From assembly GCA_947476465.1 (NCBI GenBank), contig CANJQN010000031.1:1-45739 (forward strand): DNA of 45,739 nucleotides, written 5' to 3'. Source of the DNA: Comamonadaceae bacterium (GTDB lineage Bacteria; Pseudomonadota; Gammaproteobacteria; Burkholderiales; Burkholderiaceae_C). Below the pieces are notes generated by a model that saw only the letters and a program-made list of their open reading frames with translations, was not told the DNA's origin and did no database searches. Position numbers and translations under genes: made by a program. The number at the start of each line of letters is the position of its first letter. The stretch's first letter is position 1. Positions 24,706 through 33,263 of this stretch are shown one piece after another.

Positions 24706-25656
24706 CTACCTCCAGTGCCAGTGCACCGGCACCTGCCCGGCGACAGGGGACTTGAACGAAACGAGCGAGGTTGCGCCCAGGCTGCCAATGTAGGCGGTTC
24801 TCAGGTCTGGGCCGCCAAAGGCGATGCTCGTGATGTTCAGCAGTCGTTGTCCACGCGTAGAAAACAACAGCGGGCGATCCAGCGTCCCGTCCTGGAAGGC
24901 GCTTTCAAGTTTCGCGACGATGGCGGGATCGGAATCGTCCAGTATCAGGACTGGCTCGCCCGAGGGCAAGACCCGATAGATCCGGTTGCTGCCAACGCAC
25001 ACGACCCATGCACCGCCCTCGGCGTCCAGCGTCACGCCATCGGGAATATCCCCAGGCGCGTTGAATGTTGCAACCGTTTCTCGCGCCGTCAGTTGGCCCG
25101 ACGGCAAAATACCGAAACGGGAAAGTCGCCGGCCAAAAGTTTCGTTGACATACAACTGCGTGCCGTCGGTGCTGACACGACACTCGTTCGTGAAGTTCAG
25201 GCCCTCGGCAACCACCCTCATGCCTTTGCCATCGTCCATCAGGATGCGTCCGGTGGGGTTGTGCACCGGGTACTTGTCCCAGCCCGTCGTACTGCTGCTG
25301 ATGGTGACCCATGTGCGCCCCTGCAGGTCGATCATCACGAAGTTGACTTTCCCCACGGGGCTGCCCTCGAGTTCCATCAGCCACGGGGTGACCTCGCCCC
25401 CTACGCCGATGCGCCAGACGCCGCCCTCATCTGCGAGGTTCGCCACGAGAAACCCGCCCTCCTTCAGCAGGGCTATTCCGTTGGGATGCAGTGTCGATTC
25501 GCAGCTCAGGTGCTGGCTGCCGTCCGGGCGTATCTCGAGCACACCGCCGCGCGAATCCGACGTGAACAAGACGCCAGAGGCGGTGGCAAGTACCGACTCT
25601 GGCCTGTGCAGTCCCGTTCCGACGACGACCAATTCATTAGTGGAAACCATTGCCAT
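24706..25656 (-). CDS. SMP-30/gluconolactonase-like beta-propeller protein
   Basis: A 316-residue protein of the SMP-30/gluconolaconase/LRE family, six-bladed beta-propellers that usually act as metal-dependent lactonases. Repeating blades are visible: FTSDSRGGVLEIRPDG, NGIALLKEGGFLVANLADEG, NFTNECRVSTDGTQLYVNET, PDGVTLDAEGGAWVVCVGSN. The ATG at 25656 has AAGG 8 bp upstream; 25650 is an alternative. A truncated second copy lies at 17327-17420. The acyl-CoA synthetase gene lies 55 bp upstream on the same strand. Confidence 0.9.
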   Translation of the reverse strand: MAMVSTNELVVVGTGLHRPESVLATASGVLFTSDSRGGVLEIRPDGSQHLSCESTLHPNGIALLKEGGFLVANLADEGGVWRIGVGGEVTPWLMELEGSPVGKVNFVMIDLQGRTWVTISSSTTGWDKYPVHNPTGRILMDDGKGMRVVAEGLNFTNECRVSTDGTQLYVNETFGRRLSRFGILPSGQLTARETVATFNAPGDIPDGVTLDAEGGAWVVCVGSNRIYRVLPSGEPVLILDDSDPAIVAKLESAFQDGTLDRPLLFSTRGQRLLNITSIAFGGPDLRTAYIGSLGATSLVSFKSPVAGQVPVHWHWR

Positions 25657-25711
25657 GCGGCACCTTTGATGTTTGATATGCGCTGTGCGCTTGACGAGAA
25701 GGGAAGTTGAT

Positions 25712-27343
25712 TTAAGGGGCGCCGTGAGGCTTGGCTTCGAAGTCATGCGCGGCATCCACAAGCTCACGGGTGCGGGACCTGAGCTTGAACTTCTCCACCC
25801 GAAACGAACGGTTCTGCGGCAGCTCGTCCACGATGGCCACGTAGCGAGGCACCTTGATGCGTGCCAGTTTCTCGCGGCACCAATCGTGCACTTGCTGTGG
25901 TGTCACAGTCGCGCCTTGTTTAGCAAGCACGGCCACCAGAATGTCTTCCTCCCCGAGAGGCGAAGGCACACCGATGGCAGCGCAGAGCAGGACGTGCGGA
26001 TGCTCGTTGATGGTCCGATCCACTTCTGCGCCGGAAACGTTCTCACCGCGACGCCGGATGATGTCCCTGCTGCGCGCGATGAACCAGTAGTAGCCGCTGG
26101 CATCACGCCTGACGACGTCGCCGGTGCGAAACCAGTCGCCATCGAACGCCGCAGCCGTCTGCTCGGCATCCTTGTAGTAGCCTTGCATGACCAAGGGTGT
26201 TCGAACCAGCAGGTTGCCAGCAACCTCGTCGGCGACATCCACGCCCTCGTCATCGACAATGCGAACATCTGCCAGGTGCAGCCGTTCGTCAGGGTGCCTG
26301 GAAGGTACCCCCATGCTGCCCAACAGCCGGCGCCCGTGGACCGGATTGCTGAACACACCCGGGATCTCCGTCATCCCGTAGCCCTCGATCATGGTCGGAA
26401 CACCGAACTCTTCCTCGAAGACGCGGTAGATCTCCGAACTGAATGGCCCGCCATACGCAGTGCGCAGGCAATGCCCTGCTACGAACTCGGAGCGCGGGCG
26501 GCGCATCAGGATGTTGGACATTGCGGCGATCGTGTTCACGTGGGTCACCTGGGTTGCCGCAACGTCCTTCCAGAATGTCGAGGCCGAGAATCGAGGCAGG
26601 ATCACCAACGTGGCGCCGGCTGCAAGGGTGCCGGCGAGTGAATAGAACACGGCGTTCATGTGGAACATCGGCATCATCACCAGCATCCGGTCGTCCGGCT
26701 TGATGTCGACCCGGGCGACGAATGCTTCACCGGAGAGGCAGAGGGTCCTTTGGCAATGCATCACACCCTTGGGGAACCCGGTCGTGCCCGACGAATAGAC
26801 CAGGATCACGGTGCTGTCCGCTCGGCCATGGTCGTCCGTGATTCTTAGCGTGGTCCTTTCGAGCTCGCCCTCAAAATCCGGCCGCTCATGAGAAGCACCG
26901 ACGACAGCAGCAGCGCCATGGGTCATGATCCAAGGCCGATGGTCCATGCCCTGCGTCGCCGCCACCGCAACATCCATGCAATCGGGCGAACAGATCAGTG
27001 CGCTGGCCCCTGCGTGCCCGAGCACGTAGGCCGCTTCCTCTTTCAGGAACTCGGGGTTCACGGGAACCGCGACTGCTCCCAGCCTCGCGGCAGCAAAGAG
27101 TGTGAGAGGGATGACCGGGTGGTTGAACGACATCAGGCCAATGCGGTCGCCCTCCCTGATGCCGCGAGAGGCAAGCATGCCGGCCACACGCGCGACCTTG
27201 TCCTCGAAGGCCGCATAGGTCAGGGACGATCCCGCGAACTCGAGGAACGGGTGGGCGCCCCTTGACTCCACCCGCGACCGCAGCATGGAAGTGAGCGTGC
27301 CGCCGTGCGGCCCGAACCGGGAGATAACGTCCAGCGGTGTCAT
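25712..27343 (-). CDS. AMP-forming acyl-CoA synthetase (class I adenylate-forming)
   Basis: A 543-residue ANL-superfamily ligase with VYSSGTTGFPKGVMH (P-loop), YGMTEIPG, and WFRTGDVVRRDASGYYWFIARSRDIIRRRGENVS. It would activate an organic acid as its CoA ester. The C-terminal A10 region reads QNRSFRVEKFKL where most relatives have a TGK motif, so the usual catalytic lysine appears replaced by Arg. It is followed by the SMP-30 gene and preceded by a tiny ORF and two Bug receptors in the same direction, suggesting one acid-utilisation operon. Confidence 0.92.
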   Translation of the reverse strand: MTPLDVISRFGPHGGTLTSMLRSRVESRGAHPFLEFAGSSLTYAAFEDKVARVAGMLASRGIREGDRIGLMSFNHPVIPLTLFAAARLGAVAVPVNPEFLKEEAAYVLGHAGASALICSPDCMDVAVAATQGMDHRPWIMTHGAAAVVGASHERPDFEGELERTTLRITDDHGRADSTVILVYSSGTTGFPKGVMHCQRTLCLSGEAFVARVDIKPDDRMLVMMPMFHMNAVFYSLAGTLAAGATLVILPRFSASTFWKDVAATQVTHVNTIAAMSNILMRRPRSEFVAGHCLRTAYGGPFSSEIYRVFEEEFGVPTMIEGYGMTEIPGVFSNPVHGRRLLGSMGVPSRHPDERLHLADVRIVDDEGVDVADEVAGNLLVRTPLVMQGYYKDAEQTAAAFDGDWFRTGDVVRRDASGYYWFIARSRDIIRRRGENVSGAEVDRTINEHPHVLLCAAIGVPSPLGEEDILVAVLAKQGATVTPQQVHDWCREKLARIKVPRYVAIVDELPQNRSFRVEKFKLRSRTRELVDAAHDFEAKPHGAP

Positions 27344-27459
27344 CCGCGTTTGCGCAACGTGCCCGCAATGCCCGCGCTCGCCCGGTCGTACCCGTGCACC
27401 GCGATTTGTTCTGTGGTGCTCCAGGAAATGTCAGGTTTCAGTTTTTTGCGCTTGGCCAT
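27340..27459 (-). pseudogene. Possible N-terminal remnant of a citryl-CoA lyase-like gene
   Basis: A 39-codon ORF starting MAKRKKLKPDISWSTTEQ and continuing IAVHGYD resembles the first residues of citryl-CoA lyase/citrate-synthase-like proteins, then ends after ~15 unrelated codons. A GGAG precedes the ATG, and its stop overlaps the start of the acyl-CoA synthetase (ATGA at 27340-27343), so it may still serve for coupled translation. The family assignment rests on a short stretch and is tentative. Confidence 0.4.
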
Positions 27460-27515
27460 CAAGGCTCCAGTTGACAACGAGGGACCGCCGGCATCTTTGC
27501 CACCCATGGCGCACG

Positions 27516-28487
27516 CTACTCCGGCTGGACCCCGGCTGCCTTGAAAGCCCGTCCCCACCGACCCTCCTCGCTCTTGATGAAGTCACCGAGTTGCGTCGGC
27601 GAGTGGACCATCGGGTCGGCGCCCATCTTTTGCAGGAACGACGTCACTTCCTCGCCCTGCAAGAGGCCGTTGATGATGCCGCTCAAGCGCGTGACAATGG
27701 CCTGTGGCGTCCCTGCGGGGGCGACGAAGGCTGTCCAGCCGTAGAACTCCAGCCGCTCGGGCAAGAGTTCGCTCATGGTCGGCACATCCGGCAGCGTCGC
27801 GGTCCTCTTGTCAGCGGTGATGGCAAGCGCTCTGAGGGCGCCGGACTGGATATGAGGCAGCACCGACCCTATATCGTTGATCATCAAGGGCAACTGCCCT
27901 CCGATCACATCGGTGACGGCCTGTTGCGGCGCCTTGTACGAGACGGTCACGAAGTCGATCCCCGCGACCTGCTTGAGGCTTGCGGCCGCGGCGACTGCCG
28001 TCGCATTGCTGTAGGCCATGCTCAACGCACCGGGCTTTGCCTTGGCCATCTCAAGGAATTGTTTGAACGTCGTTGCCGGGAATGACTTCGAGACGACGAA
28101 CACCGAAGGCAGGGAAAAGAACGATGCAATGGGCACCATCTCTGAAAGCGCGTAGGGCATCTGCTTGACCAGGTGAACCGCGGCCACCGTGCTCGTCGAT
28201 GTGACGATGGTCAGTGTGTATCCGTCTGGCGCGGAACGCAGACCCGCACTGGTGCCGATCACGCCGCTTGCTCCGGGCCTGTTGTCGATCACCACGGGCT
28301 GACCCAGCGATGCGCTGATCTTCTGGCAGATCAGCCTGGCTGCGGCATCGGTGGTGCTGCCGGGGGCCACCGGAAGCACCACCCGAATCGGCTTGTTCGG
28401 GTAGCCCGGCTGGGCGAATCCGCGCGGCGCGAGGCAGGCGAGCAGCGAAGCCGCAAGGAACTTCTTCCTGCTAATGAAGGTGTGCAT
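27516..28487 (-). CDS. Bug-family periplasmic receptor (tripartite tricarboxylate type)
   Basis: A 323-residue solute receptor with a signal peptide (residues 1-25, ending RGFAQ) and the family hallmarks YPNKPIRVVLPVAPGSTTD, GQPVVIDNRPGASGVIG, and FVAPAGTPQAIVTRL. Such receptors bind carboxylated ligands for TctAB-type permeases or two-component sensing. No permease is encoded nearby, as is usual for Bug expansions in Burkholderiales. It sits 42 bp after a second Bug gene and ahead of an acyl-CoA synthetase, so the ligand is probably the acid activated by that enzyme (inference). Confidence 0.94.
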   Translation of the reverse strand: MHTFISRKKFLAASLLACLAPRGFAQPGYPNKPIRVVLPVAPGSTTDAAARLICQKISASLGQPVVIDNRPGASGVIGTSAGLRSAPDGYTLTIVTSTSTVAAVHLVKQMPYALSEMVPIASFFSLPSVFVVSKSFPATTFKQFLEMAKAKPGALSMAYSNATAVAAAASLKQVAGIDFVTVSYKAPQQAVTDVIGGQLPLMINDIGSVLPHIQSGALRALAITADKRTATLPDVPTMSELLPERLEFYGWTAFVAPAGTPQAIVTRLSGIINGLLQGEEVTSFLQKMGADPMVHSPTQLGDFIKSEEGRWGRAFKAAGVQPE

Positions 28488-28529
28488 GGAACGTCTCCGA
28501 TGATTCGTTGTTGTCTTGCAAAAAAGCTC

Positions 28530-29528
28530 TCACTCCACCTTCACGCCCGAGGCCCTCACGATGCGTGTCATGCGGGCAGTCTCCGTCGCGATAAACCGTG
28601 AAAACTGGTCAAGCGTCTGCGGTGCGGGCTGCATGCCCCTTGCCGTGAAGTCCTTCATTACCTCGGGATCGCTCAGGATCTCAGCGACGGCCCGGTTGAT
28701 CCGGTCGATGGCCTCGCGCGGTGTACCGGCCGGCGCCAGGAACGCATACCAGGCGCCAATGTCCATATCGGGAAAGCCAGCCTCAACGAAGGTCGGCACA
28801 TCGGGCAGCAGGGGCGACCTTTGTTCTCCGCTGATGGCGAGCAACTTGGCCCTTCCGCCTTTGATGAACGGTTGCACCGTGGAGATTGAAGGAAAGGTGA
28901 AGACGGCGCGCCCGGCGAGCACGTCAGTCAGGGCCGGGGCAAGTCCCTTGTACGGAACATGGATGAGGTCGGTCCCGGCGGACTTGTTGAACATCTCGCC
29001 CATGAGGTGCGCCTGGCCTGCGGTGCCTGATGACGCGTACGCCAGCGTCCCAGCCCGCTTCTTGCTGTAGTCAGCCAGCTCTTTCAGGCTGGAGACCGGA
29101 AGGTCGGCTGCGACAGCCAAGCCCAGGTTCAGATAGGCCACCATCGCCACAGGGGCGAAGTCCACCGCGGGCTTGTAAGGCAGGGCCGGAAACAGAATCG
29201 GATTAAGGACAAACGTCGCATCATTCGTGAACAGCAGCGTGTACCCGTCGGCCGGTGATTTCGCGACCCACTGCGCGCCTAGCGCGGTGTCTCCGCCCGG
29301 CTTGTTGTCGATGATGAACGGTTGACCGAGCTTTGCCGAAAGCAGCCTGGACACCAGCCTTGCGACCGCATCCGTGGCGCCACCAGGAGCAAACGGGACC
29401 ACAACGCGCACGGGCTTTGTCGGATAGGCCGATTGCGCGGCTGCCTGGCCAAGCGCCGCCAAACCGAACACCAGGGAAACCGCCAGACTGCGCAGGGCCC
29501 GCGTGCCACACGTGAATTGAAGGGTCAT
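28530..29528 (-). CDS. Bug-family periplasmic receptor, second copy
   Basis: A 332-residue receptor with a signal peptide (LAVSLVFGLAALGQAAAQ) and conserved segments YPTKPVRVVVPFAPGGATD, PFIIDNKPGGDTALGAQ, and FLAPAGTPREAIDRI. It is clearly diverged from its downstream neighbour, so this is not a recent duplication. It is the first gene of the apparent Bug-Bug-ligase-SMP-30 unit. The 290 bp upstream (29529-29818) hold the presumed promoter but no element I can identify with confidence. Confidence 0.94.
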   Translation of the reverse strand: MTLQFTCGTRALRSLAVSLVFGLAALGQAAAQSAYPTKPVRVVVPFAPGGATDAVARLVSRLLSAKLGQPFIIDNKPGGDTALGAQWVAKSPADGYTLLFTNDATFVLNPILFPALPYKPAVDFAPVAMVAYLNLGLAVAADLPVSSLKELADYSKKRAGTLAYASSGTAGQAHLMGEMFNKSAGTDLIHVPYKGLAPALTDVLAGRAVFTFPSISTVQPFIKGGRAKLLAISGEQRSPLLPDVPTFVEAGFPDMDIGAWYAFLAPAGTPREAIDRINRAVAEILSDPEVMKDFTARGMQPAPQTLDQFSRFIATETARMTRIVRASGVKVE

Positions 29529-29818
29529 TGAAGCTTTCGAGGACCAGCGCTTGAGAAGAGCAGCCCATGATAGGGGGCCGTATCTGCAGGTACAAGCACA
29601 AAGTCATGCGCGCGGGTCTCGTTTGTGACTCGGGCCGTCGGTCGCAATACGTGAGCATCCGAGTGGATCGTGTGCTTCATGCACTACGATCTTTTGGCTT
29701 CATCGACGTGGAACAAAAGACATCGCAACCGCTGTACAACGCGTTCGGCGCGGGGTTGTTACCCATGTCTTAGGTACGTTCCGTCACCTATGCGGGTATG
29801 GTGCGGACAGTTTGAAAA

Positions 29819-29895
<77 letters not shown>

Positions 29896-29942
29896 AAGCC
29901 AGCGATTGTAGCCGCCGGCGCGGTTGGCTAGGTGACAGGCTG

Positions 29943-29972
29943 CGCGGCAGGCCGCCCCTAGCATCGCGCGAC
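29943..29972 (+). promoter_or_regulatory. Upstream box shared with the unknown gene at 33264
   Basis: The sequence CCGCCCCTAGCATCGCGC and its left flank align with 33209-33238 (TTGCCCCTAACTTCGCGG) at roughly 19-20 of 30 positions. The core is GCCCCTA-C-TCGCG. It ends 38 bp before the ATG at 30011. TAGCAT/TAACTT could be -10 elements. No matching box was evident elsewhere in the window. Function is inferred only from its shared position ahead of two unknown genes. Confidence 0.4.
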
Positions 29973-30010
29973 CTTGCCCGCCACCGGGCATGTCCCCACC
30001 AGGAGCCGAC

Positions 30011-31033
30011 ATGGTCGCACCGACCTCCACCATCAACCGCCGCTTTTCTTTCACCGCCGGCGTCCAGCCAGCGGTGCCCGAATCCAAGAGCGTGCCGGCC
30101 CTGTCCGTGTATGTCGACGTCGAAGAAGACGTGCCTTGGATCTCCAATGAGACACAGGCGAAGGCGCAAGCGTCCGCCGTGCAGGCACCACCAAGGGAGA
30201 CCAAGAGCCAGCCCGGCGATGCACCGCCTCAGCCGTGGGCGATGATGGAGGGGCAGGCTTTCATGCTGGCGCACCGCGACCTGCTCGCGCGCATGGCTGC
30301 CGACCCCTACTGGAGCGACGCGCCCGCGAAACAGCCGCAGCCGATGCCTGCGGCGGCGTTGGGCGCGGTCGAAGTCTTTGGCTTCTACAACGCACTCACC
30401 CGGCCGTCGCGTCCGGTCGAGCCTGAGAGCGCGGACGGCGACCATGTGCTTCGCAGCGCCGTCATCCAGGAGCGTCAGCGCCTGCATGAGGGGCCGCACC
30501 TGAAGGCCACTGAAGCGCTGCAGGCCAACCTGCGGCGGGCGGAACACACCCTGGCCGAGCGCGAAGCCGCCTGGGCCCACCAGAACGACGCGCACACCGT
30601 GCGCCGCCGCATCGAGGTGATTGCCGCCAGTGACCAGCCCATGCATGTGAAGACAACGGGCCTGATGTCCCTGGCCACCGCCAAGCCTGCCGCTGTGTTC
30701 GACGCGCGCATTTTCCTCATCGTCCACCGGACACTGATCAACACCCTGGCCGCCGACCCCGAATGGCGCAAGGGCGCCGATGCTTCGGCGCGTTGCACCG
30801 CACCCGAGCCGGGCACGATCTTCCGCTTCTATGAAAGCCTGCGGCGGCACATGCACACGCAACTGTCCGCGAACAACCTGGCCGATTCTGCGGCGCTTCG
30901 CTCCACCCTTGTGCTGCAAACGATCGAGATGGGGATGCTGGGTCTCATGGGCAGTGGCGCGCTGAGCGCGCAACTGCGATCGCTCGACAAGGCGCTTGGC
31001 GCAGGCGTCAAGACCGCCATCCAGCGGTTCTGA
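30011..31033 (+). CDS. Unrecognised 340-residue protein, candidate secreted protein A
   Basis: The ATG at 30011 is preceded by AGGAG at ideal spacing. The first ~80 residues are low-complexity, Ser/Thr/Pro/Ala-rich and without a Sec signal (MVAPTSTINRRFSFTAGVQP). The rest is predicted largely helical, with two similar blocks: AFMLAHRDLLARMAADPYWS...FGFYNAL and IFLIVHRTLINTLAADPEWR...FRFYESL, i.e. an internal duplication. The N-terminus shares PESKS with the protein at 33264. I recognise no family. A disordered N-terminus with a helical repeat body would suit a secreted effector, but no secretion genes are here. Confidence 0.8.
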   Translation: MVAPTSTINRRFSFTAGVQPAVPESKSVPALSVYVDVEEDVPWISNETQAKAQASAVQAPPRETKSQPGDAPPQPWAMMEGQAFMLAHRDLLARMAADPYWSDAPAKQPQPMPAAALGAVEVFGFYNALTRPSRPVEPESADGDHVLRSAVIQERQRLHEGPHLKATEALQANLRRAEHTLAEREAAWAHQNDAHTVRRRIEVIAASDQPMHVKTTGLMSLATAKPAAVFDARIFLIVHRTLINTLAADPEWRKGADASARCTAPEPGTIFRFYESLRRHMHTQLSANNLADSAALRSTLVLQTIEMGMLGLMGSGALSAQLRSLDKALGAGVKTAIQRF

Positions 31034-31182
31034 GCGCGGCCGCCGGTAGGAGGTCGCGCCAAGGGCTGCCTGGGGATTCTTGATAAAGTGCGGCGTCGGC
31101 CCACCGCGCTGGGCCAGCTTTCACAAGCGAGCGCCTATCGGTTCTCGCTGCCCTGTCCGTACACCCATTCCACAAGGCCACC

Positions 31183-31455
31183 ATGCCCCGTACCGTTCAA
31201 TGCATCAAGCTCGGCAAGGAAGCCGAAGGCCTGGACTTCCCCCCCTACCCCGGCGAGCTGGGCAAGCGCATCTATGAAAGCGTGAGCAAGCAGGCCTGGG
31301 CCGATTGGCTCAAGCAGCAGACCATGCTGGTCAATGAAAACCGCCTGAACCTGGCCGACCAGCGTGCGCGCGAATACCTCAAGCGCCAGATGGAAGCCCA
31401 CTTCTTCGGCGGCGGCGCCGACCAGGCCGCCGGCTACGTGCCTCCCAGCGCCTGA
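31183..31455 (+). CDS. yggX: Fe(2+)-trafficking protein YggX
   Basis: A 90-residue YggX-family protein implicated in iron trafficking and protection of Fe-S clusters from oxidants. The sequence [19 protein letters not shown] carries the conserved N-terminal cysteine, followed by [40 protein letters not shown] and FFGGG. Length and motifs are standard. mnmC begins 14 bp later. Whether the unknown gene upstream is co-transcribed is unclear; 149 bp separate them. Confidence 0.96.
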   Translation: MPRTVQCIKLGKEAEGLDFPPYPGELGKRIYESVSKQAWADWLKQQTMLVNENRLNLADQRAREYLKRQMEAHFFGGGADQAAGYVPPSA

Positions 31456-31469
31456 ACCTGGACCGTACG

Positions 31470-33179
31470 GTGCGTGACGAGGCCTTGCAGACGGCGTGGG
31501 CCGGGCAGGCGCAGTGGCGCATCCTCGACACCGCCTTTGATTGCGCAGCGGGCTTCCTGCGGGCCTGGCACCTGTGGCGCCGGGATCTCCGGCGCCCTGC
31601 ACGCCTGCACTACGTTGCGATCGCGCCCTTGTCGGCACCTGCGGGCCAGCCACCGTTCGACGCCGCCCCCGGGCTTGCCGACCTGGCCCGTGAACTGGCC
31701 GGGCGCTGCTGGGGCCTGACGCCCGGCCTGCACCGCCTGGCCTTCGAGGGCGGGCGGGTGCTCCTCACCCTGTGCGTGGGGCGCACGCCAGACATGCTGC
31801 GCGAGCTGTCCTTTGCTGCCGACCAGGTCCGGCTGGCGCACACCCACACGCTCGAACCCGCCGCCTGGCGCGCCCTGGCGCGCCTGAGCCGGCGCGGCAC
31901 GCAGGTGTCGGCAGTGCAGCCCTTGGCGGCCGACGGTGAGCAGCTTCGCGCCTGTGGCTTCGTACAAGGTCCAGATTCACCCGATGCGCCCGACTCGCTC
32001 CATTGGGTCTACGACCCGGCCTGGACGCCGCGCGGCGAGCGCGCAGCCACACGCCTGGAACAATCTGCCGCGCCGGGCCGCTGCATCGTCGTGGGCGCCG
32101 GGCTGGCCGGTGCTGCGGTAGCGGCCTCGCTGGCGCGGCGCGGTTGGCAGGTCGAGGTGATCGACGCTGCGCCCAAGCCCGCCAGCGGCGCCTCAGGTCT
32201 GCCCGCTGGTCTGCTGGCGCCCCACCTCTCGCCCGATGACAACCTGTTGTCGCGCCTGTCACGCAGCGGCATCCGCATCACACTGGACGCGGCCGCCGAG
32301 TACCTGCGCGAAGGGCTCGACTGGAGCGCCAGGGGCACGCTGGAGCATCGACTCAAACCGGGCGCCAGGGCAGCGCACGGTGAGGGCTTTGCGGCCGACT
32401 GGAGCTGCGCGGCAACCGCGCAGCAGGTGCAATCGGCCGGGCTGCCGCCACACGCGCCTTGCGTCTGGCATGGCCACGCCGGCTGGATCCGCCCGGCGTC
32501 GCTGGTGCAGGCCTGGCTGGCGCAGCCGGGCATTCGCTTTCGCGGCGGACTTCGTGCCGAGCGGCTGGAGCACGGCGCAGACGGTTGGCGCCTGATGGAC
32601 GCCAGCGGCCAGATGCTGGTGCAAGCCCCCATGGTGATCCTGGCGGCGGCGCTGGACAGCGCGGCGCTCGCCGGTGGCGGGCTGCGGTTGCACGCCGTGC
32701 GCGGGCAGGTGAGCTGGGGCCCGCGTACAGAGGGCGCGACGCTGCCTGCGTTTGCCGTCAACGGCAGCGGCCACCTGCTGCCCGATGTGCCCATCGACGG
32801 CATTGCATCCTGGATCACCGGCTCGACCTACGGCCGTGGCGAGACCGACACCACCGTGCGTGAGGCGGACCACGCCGCCAACTTCGAGCGGATGCAGCAA
32901 CTGCTTCCCTGCGCGGCCGCACCACTCGCGCCAGCATTCGTGGCGGGGCAGGTGCGGGGCTGGGCTGGCGTGCGCTGCGCCAGTACCGACCGCCGGCCGC
33001 TGGTGGGCGAGCTCGAACCCGGCCTGTGGGTCAGCACCGCGATGGGCTCGCGCGGCCTGACGTTCGCGGCCCTGTGCGCCGAGCTGCTGGCGGCGCGCCT
33101 GCATGGCGAGCCTCTGCCGCTGCCGGCTTCGATGGCAGCGGCCCTGGATGTGAAGCGGCAGAAAAAGACGCCGCGCTGA
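31470..33179 (+). CDS. mnmC: MnmC-like tRNA modification protein with degenerate MnmD half
   Basis: MnmC finishes the mnm5s2U34 wobble modification: the C-terminal FAD domain oxidatively removes the carboxymethyl group and the N-terminal MnmD domain methylates. The FAD domain is intact (CIVVGAGLAGAAVAASLARR at 205-224, then GASGLPAGLLAPHLS, GWAGVRCASTDRRPLVG). The N-terminal half keeps the WRILDT...FLRAWHLWRRD frame, but the SAM-binding DTGFGxGxNF-type motif reads DTAFDCAAGF, and the catalytic DGFSPxxNPxMW-type region reads THTLEPAAW. Start is GTG; the domain also lacks ~40 N-terminal residues. 569 residues, 14 bp after yggX. Confidence 0.87.
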   Translation: MRDEALQTAWAGQAQWRILDTAFDCAAGFLRAWHLWRRDLRRPARLHYVAIAPLSAPAGQPPFDAAPGLADLARELAGRCWGLTPGLHRLAFEGGRVLLTLCVGRTPDMLRELSFAADQVRLAHTHTLEPAAWRALARLSRRGTQVSAVQPLAADGEQLRACGFVQGPDSPDAPDSLHWVYDPAWTPRGERAATRLEQSAAPGRCIVVGAGLAGAAVAASLARRGWQVEVIDAAPKPASGASGLPAGLLAPHLSPDDNLLSRLSRSGIRITLDAAAEYLREGLDWSARGTLEHRLKPGARAAHGEGFAADWSCAATAQQVQSAGLPPHAPCVWHGHAGWIRPASLVQAWLAQPGIRFRGGLRAERLEHGADGWRLMDASGQMLVQAPMVILAAALDSAALAGGGLRLHAVRGQVSWGPRTEGATLPAFAVNGSGHLLPDVPIDGIASWITGSTYGRGETDTTVREADHAANFERMQQLLPCAAAPLAPAFVAGQVRGWAGVRCASTDRRPLVGELEPGLWVSTAMGSRGLTFAALCAELLAARLHGEPLPLPASMAAALDVKRQKKTPR

Positions 33180-33208
33180 CCACGGCCGTCAGCAGCACGC
33201 AGGGCAAT

Positions 33209-33238
33209 CGAGGCGGATTGCCCCTAACTTCGCGGGCA
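33209..33238 (+). promoter_or_regulatory. Upstream box shared with the unknown gene at 30011
   Basis: TTGCCCCTAACTTCGCGG and its left flank match 29943-29972 at most positions. It ends 25 bp before the ATG at 33264, in the short gap after mnmC. The recurrence suggests that both unknown genes answer to the same regulator or sigma factor; that is an inference. Confidence 0.4.
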
Positions 33239-33263
33239 CTCAGCCGCAAGCAGCATTCTCAAG

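Noticed and set aside
29567..29773. 68-codon ORF in the Bug upstream region
   Set aside because: No RBS, no recognisable domain and atypical composition; more likely the promoter region of the divergent Bug operon.
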